A stretch of DNA of 64,000 nt, taken from positions 1,094,011-1,158,010 of the forward strand of contig CP051231.1 in NCBI GenBank assembly GCA_017792405.1, read 5' to 3'. The notes beneath the pieces are model-generated. The model was given only the letters and a program-made list of their open reading frames with translations, ran no database searches and had not been told where the DNA came from. Position numbers and translations under genes: made by a program. This DNA comes from Oceanicola sp. GTDB taxonomy: Bacteria; Pseudomonadota; Alphaproteobacteria; Rhodobacterales; Rhodobacteraceae. Positions 44,467 to 53,500 of this stretch are shown here, piece by piece (position 1 is the stretch's first letter; the number at the start of each line of letters is the position of its first letter).

Positions 44467-45125
44467 TGGTGCGCCTGACCGACATTCCCGGCATCGGCCC
44501 GGCGATGGCGGCCAAGCTGGTGGGGGCGGGCATTTCCGATCCTGCCGGTCTGGCGGCGGCTCCGGTGGCCAAACTCACCGCCATCCCCGGCATCTCGCCC
44601 GCGCGGGCGGGGGCATGGAAGGCAGCTGCCGCGGGCAAGGTTGCGGCCCCCGCGCCGCGCCGCCCGGTTGCCGCCTCCAAGGCTCCGGTGAAACGCCGGG
44701 CGGCCAAGCCTGCGCCTGCAGCCAGTGCCGTGCCGATCGAGGAAAAGCCCTCTGCCGGGGTCGTGGCCCAGGCGGCGGCCTTGGCTGAGAAGAAGGCAGA
44801 GGTCGAGAAGGCCGAGCCGAAGCCTGCCAAGGCGAAGGCGGCAAAGAAGGCTGCCGAGAAGGCGAAGGCTGCTGAGAAGAAGGCCGCGAAGAAGGCGGCT
44901 GAGAAGGCCAAGAAGAAAGCCGCCGAGAAGAAGGCGGAGAAGAAAGCGGCCAAGAAGGCTGCTGAGAAGAAGGCGGCCGCCAAGGCCGCGAAGAAGGCTG
45001 CCGAGAAAAAAGCAGCCAAGAAGGCTGCCGAGAAAGCGCGTGACAAAAAAGCCAAGGCCAAGAAGGCGGATGCCAAGAAGGCCAAGGCGAAAAAGTCGAA
45101 ATCATCCAAGAAATCCAAGGACTGA
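44466..45125 (+). CDS. Helix-hairpin-helix protein with a histone H1-like Lys/Ala tail
   Basis: This encodes 219 residues. Residues 1-55 hold two helix-hairpin-helix motifs (LTDIPGIGPAMAAKLVGAGI and LTAIPGISPARAGAWKAAA), which bind DNA backbone without sequence preference. From about 60 on the protein is a low-complexity tail of Lys, Ala and Glu with KKAAEKK-type repeats, ending in Lys/Ser. The tail resembles bacterial and eukaryotic H1. A nucleoid-associated role is likely. The repetitive tail may vary in length between strains. Confidence 0.8.
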   Translation: MVRLTDIPGIGPAMAAKLVGAGISDPAGLAAAPVAKLTAIPGISPARAGAWKAAAAGKVAAPAPRRPVAASKAPVKRRAAKPAPAASAVPIEEKPSAGVVAQAAALAEKKAEVEKAEPKPAKAKAAKKAAEKAKAAEKKAAKKAAEKAKKKAAEKKAEKKAAKKAAEKKAAAKAAKKAAEKKAAKKAAEKARDKKAKAKKADAKKAKAKKSKSSKKSKD

Positions 45126-45354
45126 GGCGCAGAGCCGGGCAGGGCGACAGAGGTCGTTTTGCCCGGCGCAAAAATTCTTGGCCGCGCGGTGATTTTCCCT
45201 CTTGATCCGAATCCCGTTTGGCCCCAAATGCGCGGTCAAGACGCCAACGCACGCGCCTCTGGCCGGCAACATCATCGCCTGTGTTTACGTAGCGACGGTA
45301 ACGTCTCCCTTGGAAGTGAGCGGTCATATATGGCCGGGTCTATTGGAGATGACC
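45126..45354 (+). promoter_or_regulatory. Leader region before ornithine decarboxylase
   Basis: These 229 bp have no convincing gene. GCCGGGC (45134-45140) pairs with GCCCGGC (45161-45167) and encloses GGCGAC/GTCG, possibly the end of the preceding transcript. The remaining 180 bp form a long untranslated leader. A speF RNA element is known upstream of ornithine decarboxylase genes in alphaproteobacteria; I cannot confirm it by eye. Confidence 0.4.
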
Positions 45355-46527
45355 ATGACGATGATGTTCGACGGCGGCCTGCCGGCCGTTCCCGTATCCC
45401 TTGCTGTCAACCGCGTTGAGGAGTTCATCCTCGCGAACAGCTTTGACAAGCCGACCCTCGTCATCGACACCGATGCGGTTGCCCGTCAGTTCCACGCGCT
45501 GAAAGCCGGCCTCGGCGGCGCGGCGATCCACTACGCCGTGAAGGCCAACCCGGCCCGCGAAGTCATCGCCCGCCTGCTCGAGGAGGGCTCCAACTTCGAT
45601 GCCGCCTCGCGTGGCGAGATCGAACTGTGCCTCTCGCTCGGCGCGCGCCCCGACCAGATCAGCTTTGGCAATACCATTAAACGGGTGACCGACATTGCCT
45701 TTGCCCATGCTGCTGGCCTGACCCTCTTTGCCGCCGACAGCGACGAAGAGCTGGTGAAGATCGCCGAGCATGCGCCGGGTGCGCAGGTGTACATCCGCCT
45801 GCTGGTGGACAACCCCGAGGCCGATTGGCCGCTGTCGCGCAAGTTCGGCTGCTCGCGCGAGTCCGCGCTGCGGCTGCTGGGCGTGGCCCGTGATCTGGGT
45901 CTGGACCCGGTGGGCTTCTCGTTCCACGTGGGCTCGCAGACCAAACGCACCCGCATGTGGCAGGGCGTGCTCGACTACGTAGGCGGCATCTGGGCCGATG
46001 CGCAGGCGGCTGGTCACGGGCTGACCCTCATCAACATCGGCGGCGGCTTCCCGGCGTTCTATGGCGAAGAGATCGACGCGCCGACTGCCTATGCCGAAGG
46101 CGTGCGCAAGATGGTCGAGGCCCGCTTCCCCGGTGCCCGCATCATGGCCGAGCCGGGCCGTGGCATGGTGGCCGAGGCCGGTGCGATTGCTGCCGAGGTG
46201 CTGCTGGTGAGCCGCAAATCGGACAACGACCTGCACCGCTGGGTCTATCTCGACATCGGCCGTTTCTCCGGTCTGGCCGAGACCGAGGGCGAGGCGATCC
46301 GCTACCAGCTGATGACCCCGCATGACGGCGAGGCCACCGGCCCCTGCATTCTTGCAGGCCCGAGCTGCGACAGCGCCGACGTGCTCTACGAGAAGCGCCC
46401 GATGCCGCTGCCGATGAGCCTGAAGGCGGGCGACAAAGTGGTGATCCGCAACTGCGGGGCCTACACCTCGTCCTACTCGTCGGTGGGCTTCAACGGCTTC
46501 CCGCCGCTGGACGTGGTGGTGATCTGA
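45355..46527 (+). CDS. Ornithine/lysine decarboxylase (PLP, alanine-racemase fold)
   Basis: This fold-type III decarboxylase makes putrescine (or cadaverine). The 390 residues carry the PLP lysine Lys63 (HYAVKANP), FHVGSQ, the phosphate loop GGGFP, AEPGRGMVAEAG, and the substrate-binding Cys-Asp motif PSCDSADVLYE near residue 340. Several in-frame ATGs exist (45349, 45355, 45361); 45355 has the best spacing from GGAG. A terminator follows about 110 bp beyond the stop, after a second hairpin (GCAGCCG/CGGCTGC). Confidence 0.9.
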   Translation: MTMMFDGGLPAVPVSLAVNRVEEFILANSFDKPTLVIDTDAVARQFHALKAGLGGAAIHYAVKANPAREVIARLLEEGSNFDAASRGEIELCLSLGARPDQISFGNTIKRVTDIAFAHAAGLTLFAADSDEELVKIAEHAPGAQVYIRLLVDNPEADWPLSRKFGCSRESALRLLGVARDLGLDPVGFSFHVGSQTKRTRMWQGVLDYVGGIWADAQAAGHGLTLINIGGGFPAFYGEEIDAPTAYAEGVRKMVEARFPGARIMAEPGRGMVAEAGAIAAEVLLVSRKSDNDLHRWVYLDIGRFSGLAETEGEAIRYQLMTPHDGEATGPCILAGPSCDSADVLYEKRPMPLPMSLKAGDKVVIRNCGAYTSSYSSVGFNGFPPLDVVVI

Positions 46528-46638
46528 CCGCCGCAGGTTGGCGGCCTCGCGTTTCGGCGTGCGGAGGAGGATGGGGGTGCAGCCGGGTTATCACGGCTGC
46601 GCCTCCTGCGCCGAAGGCTTGAATGGCCGCCTGCAAAG

Positions 46639-46673
46639 CCGCCCGGTCCAAAAGGCCGGGCGGTTCTTTTTTT
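46639..46673 (+). terminator. Rho-independent terminator after the decarboxylase
   Basis: CCGCCCGG (46639-46646) pairs with CCGGGCGG (46656-46663), extended by CC/GG around an AAAA loop, and is followed by TTCTTTTTTT. Confidence 0.85.
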
Positions 46674-46801
46674 GCGCTATAAGGGGGCATGCAGGTGGGG
46701 TCGGTGCACCGCGGTATGCAGATAAGCACCTGAAATCGCGACATTCTTTCCCTTTACAGGAGGCCGGCCAGGCCCTAGCAGAGAAGAAACGAGGGACGAC
46801 A

Positions 46802-48088
46802 ATGGCCGAAATCCAGGATCATCCGCTGCGCTATCAACTGGCCAACGAGCTGCATGCTCGCCCGTTTCCGGCGCTGGATGTGCCCTGCCGCGCGGCCTAT
46901 CTGGCGCTGAAACCTGCCGAGGGTGCCTCGGGCCGGGACCGCGAGGCGGAGCGGGCGCATCTGATCGACCTGCTGGACCGCCACGGCGCGCCGCATCCGC
47001 AGCCCGATGCCACCCATTACTCGGGCCAGCTTGGGCGCCACCAGATCAAGTGGGAGAGCCACACCGAGTTCGTGACCTACACGATCTTCGGCTCCGGCGT
47101 GGCGCAGCGACCGTTCGATGGCGAGACCTTCCGGATGTTCCCCGCCGACTGGCTGGCGAAGGCACCCGGCGTGCGGGTGACCTCGGCACTGGTGCGTGTG
47201 GAGGAGATGCCGGAGCACCCCGAAGACGTGTCGGAGCGGATGGACGGCTGGATGGTGGCCGAGAGCATCGCCGTCTCGGAAGTGGTGGATGGCGACGTGA
47301 TCGTGGGCACCGACTTTAGGATCGACCCGGCGGGCCACGTGCGCTTTGCCTGTTTCGTCAAGCCCGGGGTGGGGCGGCAGCGGGTGGGGCGCGTGGTGCA
47401 GCGGCTGACCGAGATCGAGACCTACAAGGCGATGTCGATGCTGGGGCTGGGCCGCGCCCGCAGGCTCTCCGGCCCGCTGGGCAAGCTCGACAACGAGTTG
47501 AGCGATCTGATGGATGCGATGACGGGCGACCGTGCCCGCCCGGCGGAGGAAGAGCTGGAGAAGCTGCTGCGCGTGGCCGCCGAGATCGAGATGCAGCTCA
47601 CCCATGCGAGCTTTCGCTTTGGCGCGACGGCGGCCTATGAGGCGATTGTCTGGCAGCGGATCGAGGTGCTGCGCGAGCAGCGGTTCATGGGGCGGCAGAC
47701 GTTGAAGGAGTTCATGACCCGCCGTTACGACCCCGCCATGCGGACGGTGAAGAGCACCGAAGGACGGTTGCAGGCGATGGCAGCCCGCTCGGCGCGGGCG
47801 AGCGACCTGCTGCGCACAAGGGTAGATGTGGAGCGGCAGGCGCAGAACCAGTCGCTGCTTGCCTCGATGGACAAGCGGGCTGATCTGCAACTGCGGCTGC
47901 AACAGACGGTGGAGGGGCTCTCGGTGGTGGCGATCAGCTACTACGCAGTGAGCCTTGGCACCTACCTTCTCGAGCCCTTCGCCAAGGGGCTGGGCATCGA
48001 GAAGGGGTGGCTGACGGCGGGGCTGACCCCGCTCGTCATTCTGCTGGTGTGGCTTGCAGTCCGGCGGATCCGGAAGAAGCTGCATTAG
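46802..48088 (+). CDS. DUF3422 family protein
   Basis: The 428 residues start at ATG 46802 (MAEIQDHPLRYQLANELHARPFP). DUF3422 is a large family with LANELHARPF near the N-terminus, a central domain and two membrane helices close to the C-terminus (about 365-390 and 400-420) ending in RRIRKKLH. Function is unknown; a C-terminally anchored membrane protein is likely. Its last 53 bases overlap the convergent YeeE/YedE gene. Confidence 0.88.
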   Translation: MAEIQDHPLRYQLANELHARPFPALDVPCRAAYLALKPAEGASGRDREAERAHLIDLLDRHGAPHPQPDATHYSGQLGRHQIKWESHTEFVTYTIFGSGVAQRPFDGETFRMFPADWLAKAPGVRVTSALVRVEEMPEHPEDVSERMDGWMVAESIAVSEVVDGDVIVGTDFRIDPAGHVRFACFVKPGVGRQRVGRVVQRLTEIETYKAMSMLGLGRARRLSGPLGKLDNELSDLMDAMTGDRARPAEEELEKLLRVAAEIEMQLTHASFRFGATAAYEAIVWQRIEVLREQRFMGRQTLKEFMTRRYDPAMRTVKSTEGRLQAMAARSARASDLLRTRVDVERQAQNQSLLASMDKRADLQLRLQQTVEGLSVVAISYYAVSLGTYLLEPFAKGLGIEKGWLTAGLTPLVILLVWLAVRRIRKKLH

Positions 48089-49112
48089 CCTCCCCCAGAA
48101 GCCGCGATGTGACCACGCCGCCGAGAGCGATGGAGGCCAGCGCGAGGAAGGCAGAGACGCCGAGGGTCGAGGTGCCCGACAGGCCCGCGCCCACGGTGCA
48201 GCCCCCGGCCAGCACGCCGCCCACGCCCATCAGCACGGCACCGGCGAGGTAGCGGCCGGTCTGGCGCGGGCTCTGGAAGCTCTGCCACTGGAAATCGCGG
48301 AAGATCAGAGCGGCGACGAGGGCGCCGACCAGCACGCCGCCCACGAGGCCCACGCCGAAGCCGGCGGGGATGGAGGAGGAGGCGATGGCCCAGAACAGCG
48401 TTTCGGAGGAGGGCAGGGTGAAGGAGAGACTCTCCATCGCGATGGGGTCGAACTCGTCGTAGAGCACGTATCCGGTGCCGACCCATGCCAGCGGAACGAG
48501 CGCGCCGATGAGCCCGCCCATCAGCAGCGTTGCGGGCTTGGCGCCGGAGCGGGCGGTAAAGAGCAGGACGGCGGCGACGATCAGCCCTGTCCAGAGCCAT
48601 GCGCCACCGGGCAGCCCGGCGAGGGAGGAGGCCTCACCGAGCGGTGCGGTGACGGAGCCGAGCGCGGTGCGCAGCGGGGCGAGCACACCCTTGAGGGTGG
48701 CGTGGGCGACCACGGCGAAGATGGCCAGAACCGTCAGCGCGCGTAGGTTGCCGGTGCCGGTCAGCACGGTCAGCCTGGAGATGCAGCCGCGGGTGAGGAC
48801 CATGCCAGCGCCAAAGGCGAGCCCGCCCAGCACGATGGCGAGCCAGGGCAGGTCCGCGGCGAGGTAACGGTGCTCTTCGAAGGAGATGAGACCGTAGGCG
48901 ACAAGCGCCTGGGTGCCGAGGATCGCCACGGCGAGGCCGGTCAGCCAGACACCGGCTGCCGAGCGCCGCTCGGAGGCGTCACCGGCGACGGCCCGGCGAA
49001 AGCAGAACCGGCTGCGTTGGCCGAGAAAGCCGAAGGCGATGCCGAGGGCGAGGGCAAACCAGACCGCAACTTCACGGGCGGTTGCCTCTTCGAATCCGAG
49101 CGTTTCGAACAT
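48036..49112 (-). CDS. YeeE/YedE family transporter (thiosulfate/sulfur-import type)
   Basis: This encodes 358 residues with about nine or ten membrane helices. The family cysteines are visible in RSRFCFRRA, LTRGCISRL and AGGCTVGAGLSG; in the thiosulfate transporter YeeE/TsuA such cysteines line the path for the sulfur substrate. No TusA-like or rhodanese gene is adjacent. The C-terminal tail is Ala/Ser-rich and overlaps the end of the DUF3422 gene. Confidence 0.88.
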   Translation of the reverse strand: MFETLGFEEATAREVAVWFALALGIAFGFLGQRSRFCFRRAVAGDASERRSAAGVWLTGLAVAILGTQALVAYGLISFEEHRYLAADLPWLAIVLGGLAFGAGMVLTRGCISRLTVLTGTGNLRALTVLAIFAVVAHATLKGVLAPLRTALGSVTAPLGEASSLAGLPGGAWLWTGLIVAAVLLFTARSGAKPATLLMGGLIGALVPLAWVGTGYVLYDEFDPIAMESLSFTLPSSETLFWAIASSSIPAGFGVGLVGGVLVGALVAALIFRDFQWQSFQSPRQTGRYLAGAVLMGVGGVLAGGCTVGAGLSGTSTLGVSAFLALASIALGGVVTSRLLGEANAASSGSAGLQATPAE

Positions 49113-49306
49113 GGTGCGTCTCCTGTCGCGGTCGAAGCCCGGCAGGTAGCGCAGCTACGGCGCGGGTGCAAATGGATCAATGGGGAGGGGATTTTGTTCT
49201 CGCGTATTGCGAGGGATGTTGTTCTGCCCCGGTGGCCTGGCCCCGAAAAGCGTTCGCGCCCCGAAGGCGGGGCGCGATGCATGGTCTTATCTGCATGTGT
49301 GCAGGG

Positions 49307-50308
49307 CTACCGGCCCCGGATGCGCGGGTCGAGCGCGTCGCGCAGCCCGTCGCCGATGTAATTCACCGCCAGCACCACGAGCGAGATCATCAGCCCCGGC
49401 CAGAGCGCCCGCTCAGGAAAGTTCTGGATCCGGTCGGTGGCGTCGAACAGCAGCTTGCCCCATGTCGGGAAGTCGGAAGGGAAGCCTAGGCCGAGGAAGG
49501 AGATCGCGCTTTCGGTGATGATCGCTGTGGCGAGGCCAAGGGTGGCCGAGACCATGATCGGCGAAAGCACGTTGGGCAGCAGGTGCCGGGTGACCATCTT
49601 CATCGGTGGGGTGCCGATGGAGCGGGCAGCGAGGATGAACTCGCGTTCCTTCAGCGCCAGAATGTCGGCCCGCACGATCCGCGCGGTCTGCATCCAAGAG
49701 GTCGCGCCGATGACGCAGACGATGAGGATGAACACGCCCAGTTCCGGCCCGAAGGTGGCGCGCAGCGCGTCGCGGAAGAGCAGCATGATCACCAGCAGCA
49801 GCGGCAGCAGGGGCAGGGCGAGCACGAGGTCGGTGAAGCGCATCAACAGCCCGTCGAGCCATTTCACGTAGCCCGAGGCGACGCCGACGGCGGTGCCGAT
49901 CAGCATGGCGAGGATCATCGCCACCCAGCCCACCGCGATGGAGACGCGCCCGCCATGGATAAGCGAGGCGAGGATATCGCGGCCGAGGTTGTCGGTGCCC
50001 AGCGGGTGCGACCAGCCGTATTTCATCCGTTCGAGGCTCTCTGGCGGAATGCACAGATCGGTCCACGAGCAGGAGAAGAGCGGCATGTAGACCGGCCGCC
50101 AATCCTTGTTGCGGATGTCGAGCTTGGTTGGGTCGATGTCCCACAGATAGGGGCCGAAGAGCACGCCGAAGGTGATGAAGAGCAGCACGAAGGCCCCCAT
50201 CATCGCGCCCTTGTGGCTGCGGAACTGCTTCCACACGTCGGACCATTGCGACCGCGACTTGCCGCGCGGCTGGCTCTCGCCCAGCACTTCCTTTGCGGTG
50301 TCAGTCAT
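49307..50308 (-). CDS. Oligopeptide/dipeptide ABC transporter permease (OppC/DppC type)
   Basis: The 333 residues start at ATG 50308. A cytoplasmic N-terminus leads to a first membrane helix (MMGAFVLLFITFGVLFG), a periplasmic loop and five more helices. The LGTDNLGRDILASLIHGGR motif and the EAA loop (REFILAARSIGTPPMKMVTRHLLPN) identify OppC-type permeases. It overlaps the OppB-type gene by 8 bases. No ATPase gene follows. Confidence 0.93.
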   Translation of the reverse strand: MTDTAKEVLGESQPRGKSRSQWSDVWKQFRSHKGAMMGAFVLLFITFGVLFGPYLWDIDPTKLDIRNKDWRPVYMPLFSCSWTDLCIPPESLERMKYGWSHPLGTDNLGRDILASLIHGGRVSIAVGWVAMILAMLIGTAVGVASGYVKWLDGLLMRFTDLVLALPLLPLLLVIMLLFRDALRATFGPELGVFILIVCVIGATSWMQTARIVRADILALKEREFILAARSIGTPPMKMVTRHLLPNVLSPIMVSATLGLATAIITESAISFLGLGFPSDFPTWGKLLFDATDRIQNFPERALWPGLMISLVVLAVNYIGDGLRDALDPRIRGR

Positions 50309-51308
50309 AGCGGATCCTCGGGTCGAGCACGCCGTAGAGCACATCGGCGATCAGGTTGAAGAGCACGATGAGCACGGCGAAGATGAAGGTGATGGTCTGG
50401 ACCATCGGGATGTCATTGGCCTGGATCGCGGTGATCAGCAGCTGGCCGATCCCGTTCACCTTGAAGACCTGCTCGGTGATGATCGCCCCGCCGAAAATGG
50501 AGGGGATGCCGAGTGCGATGACGGTGACGACCGGGATCATCGAGTTGCGCAGCACGTGGACCATGACAACCGACCACTCCGAGAGGCCCTTGGCGCGGGC
50601 GGTGCGGACGTAATCCTGCTTGAGGTTGTCGAGCATGGCCGAGCGCATGTAGCGGCTGATCTGGGCGGTGGTCTGGAGCGCGAGCACCATCACCGGCATG
50701 ATCATCTGCTTGAGCTGGATCTTCATGCTCTCCCAGTCCTTCACCTCGTGTGTGGTGTCGTAGATCGAGGGGAGCCATTCCAGCTTGACCGCGAAGATCA
50801 CGATCACCACCACGCCCGAGAAGAAGGGCGGCACGGAGAAGCCGATCATTGAGATGAGCGTGCCGGCCTGATCGAAGACCGAATACTGCTTGTAGGCCGA
50901 GATGATGCCGATCGGGATGGCGATGATGACGCCCACGGCATAGGCCAGCGCGACCACCCAGAGGGTTTGCGGCAGGCGCTGGATGATGATGTCGAACACC
51001 GGCGAGCGGAACTGCCAGCTCACGACGCGTTGGGTGCCTTCCATCATGTTGGTTCCGAAGAGCCAGTCGAGGAAGAAGCCGGGCTCGACCACGAAGAACT
51101 GGTAGAGCCATTTGATGTAACGGATGTGCAGCGGTTCGCCGAGGCCGAGGGCCTCGCGCATCTTCTGCTTCACTTCATCGGGAATGGTCAGCGGCATCTG
51201 CGCCATCGGGTCGCCGGGGGCGAGATCGAGCAGCAGGAAGAGGACCAGCGAAATGAAGAGGAGCGTGGGAACCGCGAGAATGAGCCGTCGGATGATGAAG
51301 GTCAGCAT
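50301..51308 (-). CDS. Oligopeptide/dipeptide ABC transporter permease (OppB/DppB type)
   Basis: The 335 residues begin with the typical first helix (IIRRLILAVPTLLFISLVLFLL) and LAPGDP, and have six membrane helices and the EAA loop (DYVRTARAKGLSEWSVVMVHVLRNS). A periplasmic insert of about 60 residues (around 70-130) is normal for the family. It lies between the substrate-binding protein and OppC genes and is translationally coupled to the latter. Confidence 0.93.
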   Translation of the reverse strand: MLTFIIRRLILAVPTLLFISLVLFLLLDLAPGDPMAQMPLTIPDEVKQKMREALGLGEPLHIRYIKWLYQFFVVEPGFFLDWLFGTNMMEGTQRVVSWQFRSPVFDIIIQRLPQTLWVVALAYAVGVIIAIPIGIISAYKQYSVFDQAGTLISMIGFSVPPFFSGVVVIVIFAVKLEWLPSIYDTTHEVKDWESMKIQLKQMIMPVMVLALQTTAQISRYMRSAMLDNLKQDYVRTARAKGLSEWSVVMVHVLRNSMIPVVTVIALGIPSIFGGAIITEQVFKVNGIGQLLITAIQANDIPMVQTITFIFAVLIVLFNLIADVLYGVLDPRIRYD

Positions 51309-51376
51309 ACGGGGGGCGCTCGATATGGCAGAGGGGCCGCGCGATCAGTGCCGCGCGGCCCGGTTTCATCTGCGGA

Positions 51377-53095
51377 TCAGTTGGTCTTGATCCGGTACCA
51401 GTCAGCGACGTTCCAGATTTCGCTGTCCCAGACGTTCAGCTTCACGCCGCCGAGGCTGTTGGCGTGGGCCGAGAGACGACCGCGGTGGACCAGCGGGATC
51501 ATGCCGCCGCCCTCGATGACCATGTCATTGAGTTGCTTGGCAATCTCGGCGCGCTCTGCCGCATCGGCGGTGACGCCCAGCTTGGCGTAGAGCGCGTCAT
51601 ACTCCTCGGAGCACCAGCGCGAAATGTTCTCGCCCTGCCACTGGGTGGCCGGGGAGGGGGCTTTGTCGCAGGTGGCGTTGCCGAGGTAGCTCTGCGGGTC
51701 GGTGCCGTTGAAGGTGTTGGCGTACATCTCCACGTCGGCGTAGAACTTCTGGAAGGTGTCGGGCGAGCCCGGATCACCGCCGAAGAACACCGAGCTGTCG
51801 ACGTTGCGCAGCTCGACCTCGAAGCCGATCTGCTCCCACCAGTCCTTGATCAGCGCCTGGAAGTCCTGACGGACGGCGTTGGTGGAGGTCTGGTAGAGCA
51901 TCTTCAGTTCGACGCCGTCTTTCTCGCGCACGCCGTCACCGTTGCTGTCGACCCAGCCGGCCTCTTCCAGCATCGCCTTGGCGCCTTCGAGGTCCTGCGT
52001 GGAGCAGTCGAAGGTGGTGGAGTTCACCGCCTCGGGGGCTGGCACCCAGTTGCACGAGACCTTGCCGGCCTGGCCGTAGCCGACCTCGACCAGAAGGGGC
52101 CGGTCGATGGCGAGCGACAGCGCCTTGTAGACGGCGGGATCGGAGAGGTAGGGGTGCGGGCGCACCACCGACCGCTCGTCCGGGCCGAGCGCCGGGTCGG
52201 GGTTGGTGTTGTTGAGCATGATCCGCTCGAGCAGCGGGCCGAAGCCGGCGATGGCCGCGCCCTTGCCGGCGGCTTCCATCTCGGCGATCACATCGGGGGC
52301 GAGCTGGAGGTTCCAAGCGTAGTCGAATTCGCCGGTCTCCATCACCGCACGGCCAGCAGCAGTGGCATCGCCGCCGCCCTTGAAGGTGATCGAAGCGAAG
52401 GCAGGCTTGCCCTCTTCACGGTAGTTCTCGTTGGCCTCGAAGGTGATCACGTCGTTCGGCTTGAACTCCACGACCTTGAAGCCGCCGGTGCCGATCGGGC
52501 TGAAGTTGGCCTCGGTGCACTCCGGGGCCTTGGCGCCCATGCAGTCGGCGAACTGAGCGGCCTGAAGGATCGGGCTCTCACCGCCGACGAAGGGGCCGTA
52601 GGGGAAGGGGGTGGGCTGCTCGAAGGTCACCACGACGGTGTGCTCATCGGGCGTTTCCACCGAGCTCACGCCGTTGAACTTGGTGAGCTGGGCGCAGCCG
52701 CCCTCGGGGTGAGTGCAGTATTCGTAGGTGAACTTCACGTCCGCCGAGGTGAAGGGCGTGCCGTCGGACCACAGGATGCCGGGCGTGATCTTCCAGGTGA
52801 TGGTTGTGAGGTCTTCGCTCACGCCGCCGTTCTCGACGGTGGGCACCTCTTCGACCAGCCAGGGGGTCAGGGTGCCGGTCTCGTCGTAGCGCGCCAGCGG
52901 CTCGAGCACGAGGCTGCCGGCCTCGACATCCTTGGTGCCGCCCGAGAGGAACGGGTTCATGATCGACGGGGCCTGCCAGTAGATGATGCTGACATTGCCG
53001 TCACGGCCGCGCTCGCCTTCATGGCCTTCTGCGATGGCCATTGGGGCCAGCGCACAGGTGGCGACCGCTCCGAGAAGAGCTGTTTTGAGTTTCAT
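51377..53095 (-). CDS. ABC transporter substrate-binding protein, family 5 (peptide/opine type)
   Basis: The 572 residues start at ATG 53095 with a signal peptide (MKLKTALLGAVATCALAP, cleaved near AIA-EG). The family 5 pattern is visible: LVLEPLARYDETGTLTPWLVEE, TWKITPGILWSDGTPFTSADVKFTYEY and YKALSLAIDRPLLVEVGYG. It delivers peptides or similar solutes to the OppB/OppC permeases encoded downstream. Six cysteines in the mature part suggest disulfides. The neighbouring peptidase genes fit peptide or acyl-amino-acid use. Confidence 0.93.
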   Translation of the reverse strand: MKLKTALLGAVATCALAPMAIAEGHEGERGRDGNVSIIYWQAPSIMNPFLSGGTKDVEAGSLVLEPLARYDETGTLTPWLVEEVPTVENGGVSEDLTTITWKITPGILWSDGTPFTSADVKFTYEYCTHPEGGCAQLTKFNGVSSVETPDEHTVVVTFEQPTPFPYGPFVGGESPILQAAQFADCMGAKAPECTEANFSPIGTGGFKVVEFKPNDVITFEANENYREEGKPAFASITFKGGGDATAAGRAVMETGEFDYAWNLQLAPDVIAEMEAAGKGAAIAGFGPLLERIMLNNTNPDPALGPDERSVVRPHPYLSDPAVYKALSLAIDRPLLVEVGYGQAGKVSCNWVPAPEAVNSTTFDCSTQDLEGAKAMLEEAGWVDSNGDGVREKDGVELKMLYQTSTNAVRQDFQALIKDWWEQIGFEVELRNVDSSVFFGGDPGSPDTFQKFYADVEMYANTFNGTDPQSYLGNATCDKAPSPATQWQGENISRWCSEEYDALYAKLGVTADAAERAEIAKQLNDMVIEGGGMIPLVHRGRLSAHANSLGGVKLNVWDSEIWNVADWYRIKTN

Positions 53096-53500
53096 GGGTT
53101 TCTCCTTGTTGGGTGCTCGACGCCTCGCGCCCTTTTGGGCTGCTTTTGTGGTCGTTGGGGGGAGTTGGACGGCGAAAAACCGGGCCCGGAGCCGCCTGTG
53201 GCGGCGCCGAAGCTGCGACTGTTCCCCTGAGCAGAGCAAGTGCCTTTGCGGGCCATGCGCTCTCCCTGTCCAACCAAGTTTTTATGGGTGTTTTCACGCC
53301 TCCGCCCCCGCGGCTGCGCCATCCCCTGAATGTGACGGTAACATGAAACGGGGACGGCGCAATGGTTTCGTCAACTGACCTTGCGGCCCGATTGAGCAGA
53401 TGCCTGCCGATTGGGCAGCAGGCCTTGACCTCTGCGCGGCTGGGCACCACCCTCTGCACGAGGCCCGCCACCGGGCCGCTCGAAAGGCACCTCCCGACCC
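53096..53500. other. 405-bp divergent promoter region, no gene seen
   Basis: This spacer separates the substrate-binding protein gene from argE. Frames through it give Arg/Pro/Gly-rich translations without protein character. It should carry promoters for both sides; I saw no strong consensus or palindrome. Confidence 0.5.
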
